From: Breviolum minutum Mf 1.05b.01 | Taxonomy: Eukaryota; Sar; Dinophyceae; Suessiales; Symbiodiniaceae | Direction: 5' to 3' | Length of the DNA stretch: 64,000 nt | Assembly: GCA_000507305.1 (NCBI GenBank) | Contig: DF239039.1 | Location: forward strand, 133,456-197,455 | Shown: positions 51,258-62,000 of the stretch, in pieces | How the letters are laid out: every line of letters begins with the position of its first letter | Numbering within the stretch: position 1 is the stretch's first letter | Made by a program: the position numbers and the translations under genes | The notes under the pieces: model-generated | What the model saw: the letters and a program-made list of their open reading frames with translations, nothing else | Database searches by the model: none | Told to the model about the DNA's origin: nothing

Positions 51258-51611
51258 TAAATAATCCAGTGCCCATGGATCCTATTGGAATTTCCACATC
51301 TTATTTGTTGGAGCCACAACCCGCAAAACGACCCAAAAAATTCCACTCACACCTTAGATGCATTTTAGCCTCAAGGAACCCACCCAAAAAAAAAAACACA
51401 CCTTCAAAAATAGCCACAACGTTGTAACAGAGGGATGTAAGGCAAAACAAAGGTGCTACAGGTTTAACTGTTTAACTTCAAGGGGCTGTTTTTTTCGGTA
51501 CAATGGATGATCCCAAAGATTTTCAGATTTGCCAAGTGATTCCTTGGTCCAAACCTCCTGCAAACGCAACGCTGTTTTTTTTCCCTCATCCTTCAACTGC
51601 CCGTTGATTCA

Positions 51612-51705
51612 TTAAGCTGTGGGCGCGAACTCATCCAACAGTCGTTTGCACATCCAGACTTCAACGGTAGATGCACATGTCTTGGTCGCAAATGGGCACA
51701 ACATC
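51612..51705 (-). CDS. Terminal exon candidate, short
   Basis: The minus frame reads CPFATKTCASTVEVWMCKRL, then LDEFAPTA and TAA. Codon use is coding-like and three Cys are spaced as in a small domain. The acceptor is not certain (GACCAAG or GTTGAAG would work). Confidence 0.3.
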
Positions 51706-51960
51706 AGCCAGGAAGAAAATAGAACGTAGATTTTGCGTTAACAAAAACTACTATCCTAAATACCTATACTCTTCAAAAGGTTCCAATGAGAAACCATTGG
51801 CTTTAGCCGTACTACTAGTACCAAATGTTTGGTGGAACCATTGCAAAGAGGTCTGAATGTATATTGCGGGTAATGCTCTCTCAATGTGGGTAATTAAATC
51901 ACACCTTGAAGAATCACTCAAGTGTAGGTCTTCTGTGTCAGAAAAAAAGCTAAACTATTT

Positions 51961-52067
51961 CTAGTTGGTGGTTGAACCAACCCATTTGAAAAATATGCTC
52001 GTCAAATTGGGTTCATCTTCCCCAAATAGGGGTGAAAATAAAAAATCTTTGAGTTGCCACCACCTAG
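51961..52067 (-). repeat. Family A element
   Basis: This full copy is of the GAACCAACCC subtype with GCTCGTCAAATTGGG. Confidence 0.7.
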
Positions 52068-52233
52068 ATTTGCGCCATGCATTGGTCCCGGGTCCCGTGG
52101 TCTGCTGCATAATTCACAGGTTAAACCAAGAGAATACTAGGCAAAACTGACAGCTCCCCTGCTAAAGGTCGAGCACTTTTAACGAGTTGCATTTTTTTTT
52201 CAATACCACGCTTAATGGGGCTGTTTGGGTATA

Positions 52234-52360
52234 ATAGACATCCAAAATCCCCCAAATACCTGGTAAATAGATGTTTGAAAGGAAACCCTAAAAACCTTCA
52301 AAAAGGAGATGTTTGGAGGTTCAAATACGGATCCTCACCATGTGTTTGAATGTCTATAGG
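52234..52360. repeat. Family B element, TAGACATCC subtype
   Basis: It has TAATAGACATCCAAAATCCC and GTTTGAATGTCTATAGGG. The loop is AACCTTCAAAAAGGAGATG. Confidence 0.65.
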
Positions 52361-53731
52361 GACATGTCACGTTTCAACTAATAAAACTTCCTGGCTCATG
52401 ATTTCACTGCCACAAAACAGTGAGAACCTCAACTGGCTCTGAGCCAGGAGATTATTTTTACAATACTTTGCCACTGCAGTGCATTTCGAAACGGCAAAAA
52501 TTGCCCTTCGAAATATAGGAACATGGTGAGCGTATGCAACTGAGCAGATTCGGCTACCAATTCAAAACCGCATCAAGTGGAAACGGATGTTCAAATGAAA
52601 AGGAATGCTTGTTTTGGATATATACCATTTAAACTCACGTTTCCCTCACTTTTAGGGGTTATACTGCATAATCAATATCATATATATATATATAATATAT
52701 ATCTTTAGGGATTTAGAACCTTCATTTTTCAATATTTTTTTCACGGTTGAAATGGGTCCTTTTGGGTATTTCAGATCATGAATTATACTTCAAAGGGTCG
52801 ACCCCGGGAGACTCCTGAGATGCATGGAGTCGCCACCGACTCCTTGAGGGGATCTGTTTTTGATCGTGTCATTTTCCGTGAAAAAAATTGGAAGGATCCA
52901 TGGGGTTTTGGCAAAATTCCGATTGAAACACCAAAAATCCCATTGCACAATTTGTTTGAAGAAGTTGGCACGAATAGGTCTAGGTCGGTGTACTAGTCTA
53001 GGCATATTTCAAAATCAACTTTAAGTGTTCTTTGTTTCCATTCAGGGTTGTTCCAAAGATAAAAAAACACCTATTTGCCCACCAACTAAATGGCTAACTC
53101 GTTCTGAACGACCCCTATCTGCTTGCGATCATCTGAGCCATTTCCTATTAAAACATGCTTTTGGGGACCCAGCTGCACTCCAAATCTTAACCTCATCACG
53201 TTTTTAATGAACTCAAACCCTACAAAACAAAAAAAAAAAAACAATCTAAAAGTTGCAGCCACACCACCACGGGAACTGATCCTCACCGTGCCTTCAGCGT
53301 TAAACTTTTCACAAGCTCCTGGTGGATAAACACCTTTTTTGGATCCAAGGAGTATCTGTGGGAAAACGTCCCTTGGACGCTGTTTTTTCGCCTAAAAGGT
53401 GTATGGCCGGCGGAACTGAGGGAACATTTCCTTCGGCGGCAGCCGAAGGCAGTTTTGGATGTGTCGATTTTTTGCCAGAAGAGTGAGGTTTAAAACAATT
53501 TTGGGACCGGGGATGAGGCAGCCAGCGACTGGCAATCCGTGCCAAGGAGAAGTAAAGATCAAAGATTCTTCCTGATTCCCGTTGGTAAATGACCGTAGAG
53601 CAAATATACCCTAATAACATCCATGTATGGTATATTCATGTATATTCACCTGAAAGGTCAGCTGTCCATGATTTTGGTTACCAGGTTGGTGGTGAAACAT
53701 GTTGGTTTTTCACAAAAACTTATTTACAATA

Positions 53732-53866
53732 CCCTTGACATCCAAAATCCTCGAAATACCGATCGTGAGGATCGGTGTGAGTTTGGAACCCTTTTTTAAG
53801 CCCTCAAAAAGGAGATGTGAACGGCCGTTCATTCATACCGATCCTCACCAGGTATTTGGATGTCTA
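53732..53866. repeat. Family B element abutting family E
   Basis: It reads from CTTGACATCCAAAATCCTCG to GGTATTTGGATGTCTACTT and passes directly into the family E copy. Confidence 0.65.
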
Positions 53867-54002
53867 CTTAAGAGGTTCAGGATACTTAGGATACGTGGAT
53901 AGTAACCAGGGTTATAACCTCTACAAATGGATTATGTCCCCAAATCCTAGGGTTATAAACCTACATATAACCAGTTACTAAGTATCCTGAACCTCTCAGT
54001 AG
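53866..54002. repeat. Family E element
   Basis: The ends are TAAGAGGTTCAGGATACTTA and AGTATCCTGAACCTCTCAGT. This is the second case in the window of B and E joined end to end. Confidence 0.65.
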
Positions 54003-54207
54003 GGATAGAAGGGTCGGCCGTTCAAACATGTCGACGAGCTGTCGTCCGAAAGGCCACCCCCTCAACTTGGGGCAAAAACACGCCCCTAAACGGGCAAAGG
54101 GGCAAAGGTAGGGGTGGCAAAATCTGAACATGTTGGCATTTTTAGTTGTAAGGAAACATATCACATATATATATATATATATGTATATATATATGCATAT
54201 ATATACT

Positions 54208-54307
54208 CTGGTTGGTGGTTTCAACCCCTTTGAAAAATATTAGTCAAAATGGGAAATCTTCCCCAAGTAGGGGTAAAAATAAAAGAATATTTGAAGCCAC
54301 CAACAAG
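54208..54307 (-). repeat. Family A element beside an (AT)n run
   Basis: It starts at the end of the AT microsatellite, CTGGTTGGTGGTTTCAACCC. The right end is GAAGCCACCAACAAG. Confidence 0.65.
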
Positions 54308-54462
54308 TGTATATAGACACATACCTAGAACATAAATGACGCATATTTTGCAAGATTCAAGCCATAAAATTTGACGCTCATCCCCAAAAAATGATAAAAC
54401 AACCAGTTACATACCCTAAATGGTACTTATATTAGTCCCTAAAAATACACAGTTATACATCC

Positions 54463-54694
54463 CTAGTGCTCCAAGTACCTTTCCAGGAGGTGTGGAAAGA
54501 CCCTCAACGGTCGAGATTGCTTAAATTGCTTCTAATTTAAATATTTACATATTGGGAACACAAAGTTACCGTCAATTCAAACTAATCTCAAAATTATATT
54601 TTCATTACATCAATTTAGCAATTAATCTTCTCAGGAGGTTTTAAATAGTGGGTCCAAAAACCTAAATACTTACAAGGTATTTGGAAGACTAGGG
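54463..54694. repeat. Family B element with a large internal insert
   Basis: It has CCCTAGTGCTCCAAGTACCT at the left and GGTATTTGGAAGACTAGGG at the right, separated by 190 bp instead of about 80. Confidence 0.45.
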
Positions 54695-54883
54695 TATATA
54701 CAAGTATGTATTATATTTATCAATAATGCTGGCATCCCCAAGTTGTCTCAGTCAACTGGCCAGGTTTTCTTCATTACCTACGTCAGTATGACAGTTGCGG
54801 ACGGACCGTTGCAGGGAATGATACCACCCAACCCACAGAACGAGCGAAAAACATGTGAACAAAATGAGCTTTTGAACCTATCT

Positions 54884-54945
54884 TGGAGGATCATCCAACT
54901 TAGTAAGTAGTCAGTAACCACCATTTACATTAGGAATGTCACCCA
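54884..54945. repeat. Family D left-hand fragment
   Basis: TCTTGGAGGATCATCCAACT and AGTAGTCAGTAACCACC are present; the right half is absent. Confidence 0.4.
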
Positions 54946-55097
54946 TTTTACATTAGGAAATACATCTTCCAGTTGGGTCCATTTTCCAAGCAGATATGTT
55001 TTGAGTATTGCCAAAGCCTTTGAGGCCTGGAATTCGATATGCAGAAATCTTCACCCTCAAGACTTGGGATTCCTGCGATTCACCCTTCTGAACAAAA

Positions 55098-55177
55098 AGA
55101 TGCTCGTCAAATTGGATTCATCTTCCCCAAGGATTTTTGGGGTGAACATAAAAAAGATTTGAGTTGCCACCACCTAG
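55098..55177 (-). repeat. Family A element, left end missing
   Basis: Only the part from AGATGCTCGTCAAATTGG to GCCACCACCTAG remains. Confidence 0.6.
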
Positions 55178-55379
55178 GCATTTATATATATATAAACATA
55201 TATATATACACATATACTCATATATATACATATATATGGGAATCTCCCGTTCTCAAAAAAATCATTCTCAGGAGATAGTTCGTTTGTTTCACTCTAAACA
55301 TTTCTAGGATGGGAATTCCCCATTCTCAGGGGAGAATTTGTTCGTTTCTTGTTGCTAGACTTCATGTGTTGAAGGGTGG

Positions 55380-55570
55380 GTCTGGGCATCTATCCTGCTG
55401 GGAACGTGTCCAGGTACTTAAATCCAACGTCCGCAACGTTCGCAACTTCACTCGTACAATCCCGAGGGTTTCAAGCGCTTCAGCAAATCGATGCGGTCAT
55501 CGATATGGATGCACATCATGGAATCATCATGGATCATGGTGCCTACGAAAATCCCACACCTAAGGCCTAA
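55380..55570 (+). CDS. Coding-like segment, strand uncertain
   Basis: On the plus strand the frame reads GLGIYPAGNVSRYLNPTSA, then LVQSRGFQALQQIDAVIDMD and a His-rich end (AHHGIIMDHGAYENP), stopping at TAA. Codon bias is good. The minus strand also offers a possible last exon, about 55445-55541, after TTTTCGTAG (IHIDDRIDLLKRLKPSGLYE and stop). Both cannot be right; I favour plus slightly. Confidence 0.3.
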
Positions 55571-55708
55571 GCTATTTCTCGGGGTGGCGCTTTTTGGGGG
55601 GGTGGGCCGTTCCCCCGCTTTATGGGTGATTTGATGACCCACTGCAAACCCCAAAGCCACCTGTCCAAAGAAAATTAAGGCCTTCCAAAAAAAGGGGGGT
55701 TCAAAGGA

Positions 55709-55820
55709 TACCCTTACTGAAACTAACAAATCTTGGCCCCTGAAAAGTGGACCCCTGGAAAAGGAGATTCCTATTGGGAAGGTCACCATTCCGACGGGTG
55801 AACTGCTAGTCCGGGAGGGC
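55709..55820. repeat. Family F element
   Basis: The ends are GATACCCTTACTGAAACTAA and CTAGTCCGGGAGGGCACTC. The outer bases are diverged. Confidence 0.45.
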
Positions 55821-55962
55821 ACTCCCGGTGAAAAAGATTCCCAGGTTTTTGTTCACATTGGGGATGGATTTTCGCAGCTCCATTTCCCAAGGTGTTCGAT
55901 ATGATTTCGGCCTGGACTTTCGCCATGGGTTCACCACCAAAACCTCTGTGCTTGGGACCCAA

Positions 55963-56067
55963 GCCATAGGATCCATGGGACTGGCATTATTTACCTACAT
56001 GAATGGTTGAATTGTTTAATGGTAAAATATATAAGTAAATATACTGTTCGTCCCATGGAACCTATGA
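55963..56067. repeat. Family H element
   Basis: The ends are CCATAGGATCCATGGGACTG and TCCCATGGAACCTATG. Confidence 0.55.
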
Positions 56068-56841
56068 GCAATAGATTTTCCGACTTTTTTTTTGGGTGGG
56101 GCCTTATAAATCTTATTTGTCTTTAGAGATCCCTATGGATCCAAGTACCTCCTGAGAATATACTTTACCCCCCAAATTGTACCCTAAGTGCATTCCTAGC
56201 AGCTACTTGGATCCATAGGGGATACAAAAACTATATGATTCTGGGCAAATGAATATAATTCTTAAACTTAAACCTGGATTTAAGGGCATTTTGGGGGGAG
56301 TCCCTCTTACTAAACCACCTTAAAAGGGGAACCTCAGCTGAGGTCGTTTCATCATTTGCCCAAATGTTTGCTCAACAAAAATGGGGTAACTTTTCTTTTG
56401 GATAGCCATCTTTTTGTTGAGAATCACTTACAAACATGTCTACATTTCAAGTATACGTGCATCCAAGGAAACAACAAACAAATTCTTCAAAGATCTTGAA
56501 AGGTCTTTGCAAGTACATTTCAACCATCCATCCATTACATCGATTTGCCAAGTCTCGGGCATGTCTACAAAACATTTTTTTTCGACATGGGGCATCAGGC
56601 ACATCATTGTTGATTGTAATGTCATTTCCATTGATTGCCCTTTAACTTCATTAACGCCCAGAAAGCACAACCCCAGAGACATCATCACCGTCGTTTAAAA
56701 AATTCGACGTGGATTTGATACGATGCCATCCGGAGCCTGTTTGGGAGACCCGGCGGTGAAGGATGCTGAAAAATCCTTCACCCCAAAAAGGAGGAAATCA
56801 GTTGAAGATGGTGATCAAAACCCCGGGTTGGTTGGGTTACA

Positions 56842-56995
56842 GTACTTGGAGGATCATCCCAGGACGGACGTAAGCAGTTAGTAATCCCCATGTATAAGCC
56901 ATGAAAAGGCCATTTGTAAGGGGAATAACCCCAGTTAGGGGACTTACTAACCATGTTTACTAACCACTTGCTAAGTGGGATGATCCTCTAAGTAG
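56842..56995. repeat. Family D element
   Basis: The ends are ACTTGGAGGATCATCCCAGG and GTGGGATGATCCTCTAAGTA. It contains a GACGGACGTAAGCAG variation. Confidence 0.65.
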
Positions 56996-57127
56996 TTGAA
57001 AAGTACAGCCAGCCACAGGTGTCTACATAATTGGTTTATAGTGACCCTTTACGAAAAACCTGCCAGTTGGTTATCGGCTTGAGCCATCTATTTTGACCTC
57101 AAAGGTATTTATAGGAAATTGTATATA

Positions 57128-57230
57128 CCAGGTGATTCAATGTGACCTTTTGATCCCCTAGTTGGAGGTCACTTAACCTTCAAAAGGGTCATCTAACCAT
57201 CCCAAAAAGGTCACAATGAATTGCCCAGGT
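57128..57230. repeat. Family L element
   Basis: It starts CCAGGTGATTCAATGTGACC and ends CACAATGAATTGCCCAGG. The inner GATCCCCTAGTTGGAGGTCA is paired with TGACC. Confidence 0.5.
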
Positions 57231-57349
57231 ATTGTATATACTATCCCTAAGGATCCTGGCTCACCGAGAACCTGAGAATGGGAGCTTCCTGGAAGCTAAA
57301 CGATGCCCTTTGCTCATCAGCGGTTTGACTATGACGATTGATACCTATA

Positions 57350-57523
57350 TACTTGGAGGATCATCCCAGGACTTGTAAGATGGTAAGTAAACATGGTGAT
57401 CGTTTTCGTCCCCCTAACTGGGGTTGTGAGACCCCTTCCAAATGGCCTCAACTTCATGGCTTATAAATGGGGATGATCCTAACAAACTTACGGATCCGTC
57501 CTGGGATCCCATCCTCCAAACGT
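57350..57523. repeat. Family D element
   Basis: The ends are ACTTGGAGGATCATCCCAGG and CTGGGATCCCATCCTCCAAA. This is the longest copy, 174 bp. Confidence 0.6.
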
Positions 57524-57589
57524 AAGGGAATATATACATGGCGATGAATCAAGGGCCCAAGACCTCTGATCATCGGGGCGAGGCCAAGG

Positions 57590-57688
57590 CCCCCCAAAAT
57601 GGATGGTTTATATAGATAGAAGGGGAAAACTCCTATATGAAAATGGGATGAGTTGGGGGTATATACCCCCTAATTTTGGAAACACCCC
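57590..57688. repeat. Family G element
   Basis: It has CCCCCCAAAATGGATGG and GAGTTGGGGGTATATACCCC, ending TTTTGGAAACACCCC. Confidence 0.45.
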
Positions 57689-57737
57689 AAAAAAAGGGAA
57701 TTGTGATCGAAAATAAAAACACCACCTACCAGCAAAT

Positions 57738-57908
57738 CCCCCATTGACCAACGATCATGTCACTTAGCAATGAAGTATATAGTTAGTAACCACCATTTAC
57801 AAGCCATTTATTGAGGCCATTTGGGAGGGGGAATCACCCCACTTAGGGGACGAAAGCGATCACCAGGGTTATTAACCACTTTCATCCATAGGATGATCCT
57901 CCAAGTAG
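57738..57908. repeat. Family D element, left end degraded
   Basis: The right end ATAGGATGATCCTCCAAGTA is intact, and the interior keeps GGGGACGAAAGCGATCACC. Confidence 0.5.
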
Positions 57909-58511
57909 CGGGGTTCATTGGATTTGTTTCAGCATCAATCCCCATCCATTGACAAAACTCACTCTGGAAACACCTCAAAAATCATGTCCATCCTCCATTT
58001 TCCCCCCCTTTTTTTTGGCAGCATTTTAAAAAAAACGTCAGAATTTGATGCATTTGATGAAAATCTAAGGATAACATAGGATCACCCCATAGTGCCACCC
58101 CAGGATAAGGACTCAACAAGGCAGGCCTTATTTCTTGGTGGAGTGGCATTGGGGTGGCATTCCATTGAAATTCCCCGTAGCCCCATGGTTTATATGAAAC
58201 AAGATTTCGACAGCAAAACATCCCATCGTGGTACATTGGTACATCAGTCAGGACATCGCCGCTTTCACCGCCAGTCTCGCCGACCCGCAACAGAAAGAAC
58301 AAAAAACATCAAACGAAGTCTAGCTTCGCGCGTCCAAGTAACCCTTGACAAATAACACGATTAAACGTACTGCGTGAAACGTTTGGGGGATTCAGAAATA
58401 GAGAAAGATAAACACGAGAGTGTTTGCCATTGGCGCCTTGCCAAAAAAAAGATGGAAAAGGATGCCATCGTTTTTTTTGTTGTGTGGGGGAGGGCTGACC
58501 ATAACTGTGTA

Positions 58512-58608
58512 TTGTCTACCAGGTGATTATTGGAGGTCGTCACTTAGTCGCCTTTTAAAGGGGCACTTATATAACCATCTCCAAAAGGTCACGATCGCAG
58601 ACTTGCCA
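58512..58608. repeat. Family L element
   Basis: It has CTACCAGGTGATTATTGGAG and GACTTGCCAGGTA, with CACTTAGTCGCC inside. Confidence 0.4.
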
Positions 58609-58611
58609 GGT

Positions 58612-58743
58612 ACATGGGGGCAACTCCTAAAATGGTGGGTGAAACCCCAACAAACCCATGGGTAAACTCCTACTAAAAAATGATCAAACATTGGGGTGTG
58701 AAATGGGGGTATAAAACCCCCCACCATTTTAGGAAACACCCAC
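58612..58743. repeat. Family G element
   Basis: The arms are CATGGGGGCAACTCCTAAAA and CATTTTAGGAAACACCCAC. Confidence 0.55.
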
Positions 58744-59747
58744 AGCCGTATCTTTCCCCCCGATCCTCCCAATCTAAACCACCCAACTGGGTGGAGTAAA
58801 AAAAAACAAGGCTGCCTGATTTAACAAACTCCCTTCAAAGTGGGCCTAATTACAAGGGTTTTATAACGGCATCCAAGGCCAAAAAAAAGATGCAGGGCCC
58901 ACTTTTGTAAAATACTCATTCTGGGGATTCCGGATTGTTAGCTGCTAATGTCCTTTAAAAAAATGGATTACCCCAACAAAATGGGCCCTTACCAGTTATA
59001 AGTATAGGGGTTATAACCCCAATTACCCATTTATAAGGCCATTTGGAGGGGCCATGGGATTCTGGATTGTTAGGGAATACTACCAGATCACTTGGATCAC
59101 GAAACCAGTTTTCGTCCGCTATAAGAATCAGAAACTCAACTGTTGAGCACTGACATTGCCGCGAACGAACATCTTTTCAACGATTCGCCACGCTTCAACA
59201 TGGCATGGCGCTATTCGTTAACTACACAAAGAGGGGCGGGCGACCGACATGCTGACAATTTTTCAAAATCAATTTTGCAAACAAGAAATCTTGGATGGCG
59301 TCAATCTTTTTGCCCATTAAAACCATGTTTTTTGGTTTACAGCAAACCTCAGTGCCCCTCCAAACCATGCGTACACCCTTTTGGTGCCGTGACTTTTACC
59401 CACATGTTCAATCTCAGCACGTCGGTCGGTCCACGTTCATGTCAACGTGGAATGTTTTGGAACCTGACTTGACTGAAATCAAGTCTTGTCAAGATCCGTG
59501 GGACTTTTGTATATTTATCGAACATTCAAGAAGTCCCATCGATCCTATGCCTATGCAAAATGATCATTTTTGGGCAAATTTTCCGTCCCAAAACCAGAAT
59601 TCTGAATTAAGGGGATTTTGGGTTGCAATCAGCATCATTTGAGATGACCAAGCATCGGTAAATGTTTTTATATGGTCGTTTTAATTTGCCCAGATCATTG
59701 CCCAACACTGCTGATGTGTTTTTTTCTCATCATAGTAATACCCGTCT

Positions 59748-59846
59748 CGGATCGAATCACCTTGTCAGATTGGGTTGGCAAAAAATGACCTCCGAACCGC
59801 GAGGAAAAATTGCGGTTCCACCATTCTCAGAAGGTGATTGGATTTG
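59748..59846. repeat. Family M element
   Basis: It runs from CGGATCGAATCACCTTGTCAG to CTCAGAAGGTGATTGGATT, matching 18055-18153. Confidence 0.5.
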
Positions 59847-59870
59847 GAGGGGTAGAAGACCACCATCAAG

Positions 59871-59947
59871 TTGATGCAGATCTTGTCGCAACTCTTTTAA
59901 AGCCTGGAGCCAACGTCAAAGGACACAAGAAATCCTCGGAATTCCAG
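59871..59947 (+). CDS. Exon candidate with GTATGT donor
   Basis: Following CCATCAAG the plus strand encodes DADLVATLLKPGANVKGHKK and then SSEFQ up to CAG|GTATGT. G-starting codons dominate. A family D element starts about 10 bp into the would-be intron. The minus strand of the same DNA (ALKELRQDLHQLDG after GGCTCCAG) is also plausible, so strand is not settled. Confidence 0.33.
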
Positions 59948-59956
59948 GTATGTCCT

Positions 59957-60123
59957 ACTTGGAGGATCATCCCAGGAATTGGATACGTGGTTCAATAACC
60001 ATGGGTTAGTAATAAGTTCCCTAAGGATCGGGTTGTGGGATCCCCTTCCAAATGGCCCGACTCCATGACTTGTAAACGGGGGTGATCCTAACCACTTACA
60101 TCCACTGGGATGATCCTCCAAGT
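59957..60123. repeat. Family D element
   Basis: The ends are ACTTGGAGGATCATCCCAGG and CTGGGATGATCCTCCAAGTT, in the intron start of the exon candidate at 59871-59947. Confidence 0.65.
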
Positions 60124-60494
60124 TTGAAAGGGATTACCCCGATCCTGGCTGCCTATATCTGCCTATTCTTTTCAGATAGGATTGGAACCCGAAAAATCCT
60201 ATTCTGGATTCTTAGGGTTTACTCACCACAAACACCAACCGATAGAACCTAAACTTTGGCCCATTTCAAAAGGGATTTGACTTGTCTTCCAGCCACTATT
60301 TTTTCATGTTCGTTTTCCGGGGAGTGACTCTGAGAATTTGTTGATGACATGGAAAAGGTGAAATTCCTCAGTTGAATAGCTTGAACATCATGGCCATGTT
60401 CGAAAAAATCACCCAAAAAGAGTCCCTCGATTCCGGAGTTTCTTTTAACGAAAGAACGAAAAAAAAAACGAATCTGGAGAAAAACGGACCTTCC

Positions 60495-60624
60495 CTACTA
60501 GAGTGTCCGGCTGGAAGTTAGTAACGATTGTTAGTAAGTTGGTTTACAACCCATTTGGGGGACTTATAACCTACTTATATGGGGGTTATAATCCATTTAC
60601 TAAGTACCACGGACATCCCAGTAG
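60495..60624 (+). repeat. Family C element
   Basis: It starts CTACTAGAGTGTCCGGCTGG and ends CACGGACATCCCAGTAG. A family B fragment, AGTCTTCCAAATG, follows directly. Confidence 0.65.
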
Positions 60625-60705
60625 TCTTCCAAATGTATCCGGTTTCCTGTTGGGGCAAGTTTTGGCCTTTTTTTCACGGGGCCCCGAACTGTTCGTTTTT
60701 TTTTG

Positions 60706-60723
60706 GGAGGGGGGGGGGGGTGG
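60706..60723. repeat. Poly-G tract
   Basis: GGGAGG followed by a G run of about 10-11. Sequencing length may be unreliable here. Confidence 0.8.
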
Positions 60724-60746
60724 TAAATCTTCAATAAACCAACACT

Positions 60747-60848
60747 TGGATGGTTCCAAAAATAGAGGTCCCAAAATGGATGGTGTATAATGGAAAACCC
60801 TATTAAAATGGATGATTTGGAGGTACCACTATTTTCGGAAACACCCAC
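60747..60848. repeat. Family G element
   Basis: It has TGGTTCCAAAAATAGAGGTC and TATTTTCGGAAACACCCA. On the minus strand its GTGGGTGTTTCC edge forms the donor of the exon at 60849. Confidence 0.6.
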
Positions 60849-60951
60849 TTATAGCCAATGTTAGACTCAAGTGAATCTGGACCTTTTTGAATAATGACAG
60901 TTGCATCATCGATAAAATCATTTATGAATTGGAAATAGATTAGCTCCAAAA
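60849..60951 (-). CDS. Exon candidate, hydrophobic/acidic peptide
   Basis: The minus frame encodes VLELIYFQFINDFIDDATVI, then IQKGPDSLESNIGYK, up to TATAA|GTGGGT at the edge of a family G element. The acceptor is CAAAAG or an upstream TTACCAG. The start phase does not match the phase-0 end of the exon at 61178, so a further exon or a different boundary is needed. Confidence 0.38.
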
Positions 60952-61177
60952 CTTTTGAAAAAAAAAACACCCTCTGGTAAACCAACATGGCAACAGAACA
61001 TGGACTATGAATCAAGATGTATTCCCTATTGGAGGTCGGGATTTTCCAGCCAACCATGTTAGGAGAAACCTGGATCTTCCAAAGGGTGCCCTAAGGAATG
61101 GTGCTTTTCGGCACCTGGTGCACACCCGTTGCAAGATCCAGGTTTCCACACACTCAAACACACCAACCACAACTCAC

Positions 61178-61249
61178 CTCTTCGACTTTTGCTTCAGGTC
61201 TTCCATTCAAATCCACGGGCATGCGTTCCATACGTTCAAGGTACTTGAC
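61178..61249 (-). CDS. Exon candidate, phase 0, charged helix
   Basis: The segment is 72 nt (24 codons) between CCATACGGTAG and the donor GAG|GTGAGT. It encodes VKYLERMERMPVDLNGRPEA and then KVEE. It starts in the phase left by the exon at 62001-62110, which has the same GAG|GTGAG donor. The Glu/Arg/Met pattern suggests helix, possibly coiled coil. The protein is unknown. Confidence 0.5.
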
Positions 61250-61283
61250 CTACCGTATGGAATGACCAAAGACCCCAGGTAAG

Positions 61284-61380
61284 ATCCTCATGACGCATCC
61301 ATTGTACTGGTATATTGACCTACATGAATGGTTGATTTTTATGGTAAATTAGTAGGTAAATATACCATACATGGATTGTT
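61284..61380. repeat. Family H element in an intron
   Basis: It runs from GACGCATCCATTGTACTGGT to ATACCATACATGGATTGT. It is the first of three elements filling the 751-nt intron between the exons at 61249 and 62001. Confidence 0.6.
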
Positions 61381-61481
61381 TGGGTTCAATATTTTGAAAT
61401 TAATGTTCCCATGCTTCAAAATCACCAAACGACGTGAATTTTCAAGAACATGATCTTCCAAACCTTCATGTTTATACACGT

Positions 61482-61597
61482 CCATTCCTTGAAAGTAGCT
61501 AACATGAGCCCTGAAAGTAGGCCATCCCAAAAGGAAACGATCGTATTCCAACCATCCATTCTCAGGTGCGAGCCAACTGTTAGTTTCATCGAGGGTT
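61482..61597. repeat. Family F element in an intron
   Basis: It has TTGAAAGTAGCTAACATGAG and TGTTAGTTTCATCGAGGGT. Confidence 0.5.
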
Positions 61598-61805
61598 AAT
61601 CAACTTAAGGCAAAACTGGATTTGATCTTTGAAAAATCAACAGTCATAGGAATTGAAACGGGCCTAACCCTCCCAATGCCACCCACCCCAGGAAATAGCC
61701 GGCCATATTTTTTCAAGGATTATCGACCGCCATTTTTGTCGTTCTGAAGTATTTCGCCCCCAACCTCAAGTTCACGGGATTCCGATAATGGGATATAATA
61801 AACCC

Positions 61806-61943
61806 TACATAGTGTCCGGCTGGAAGTGATCGTAACGATCGTTAGTAAGTTGGTTTATTTCACCTATTTAGGGGACTTTTTTTGCCTACTTATAAAGGGG
61901 TTATTTCATCCATTTACTAAGTGCCAGCAGGACATCCCAGTAT
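61806..61943 (+). repeat. Family C element in an intron
   Basis: It starts ATAGTGTCCGGCTGGAAGTG and ends AGGACATCCCAGTA. Its left part matches 5064-5220 closely, including GATCGTAACGATCGTTAG. Confidence 0.65.
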
Positions 61944-62000
61944 AACAAAGGGTAGGATGTCACCTCAACAACCAGGTGATTTTTTTTGTCCATTGCTCAC

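Larger units (their letters stand above)
45777..51611. other. Element-rich stretch without a supported exon
   Basis: It contains families J (46330), B (47168), F-like (47757), A (47938, 50449, 51155), G (48562), H (48878) and D (49322), plus a GGTT repeat at 48218-48245. A stretch at 49800-49930 has open frames on both strands (VVHVFFPDGHRGWRRNVFHL on the plus strand), but I could not choose between them. Confidence 0.4.
52361..55379. other. Mostly repeats and unclassified sequence
   Basis: AT microsatellites lie at 52676-52705, 54165-54206 and 55187-55240. Families B, E and A follow each other at 53732-54307. At 53395-53465 a perfect small hairpin, CCTTCGGCGGCAGCCGAAGG, sits in a segment open on both strands (FPSAAAEGSFGCVDFLPEE on the plus strand); I could not choose a strand and do not call it. 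Confidence 0.4.
56068..59870. other. Element-rich stretch without a supported exon
   Basis: It holds three family D copies, G at 57590-57688 and 58612-58743, L at 57128 and 58512, and a I-type block near 58977. The segment 59143-59470 has long open frames on the plus strand but no splice or bias support. Confidence 0.4.

Noticed and set aside
59143..59642. Overlapping plus-strand ORFs of 109 and 115 codons
   Set aside because: The frames overlap each other, lack codon bias and splice sites, and have equally open alternatives on the minus strand.
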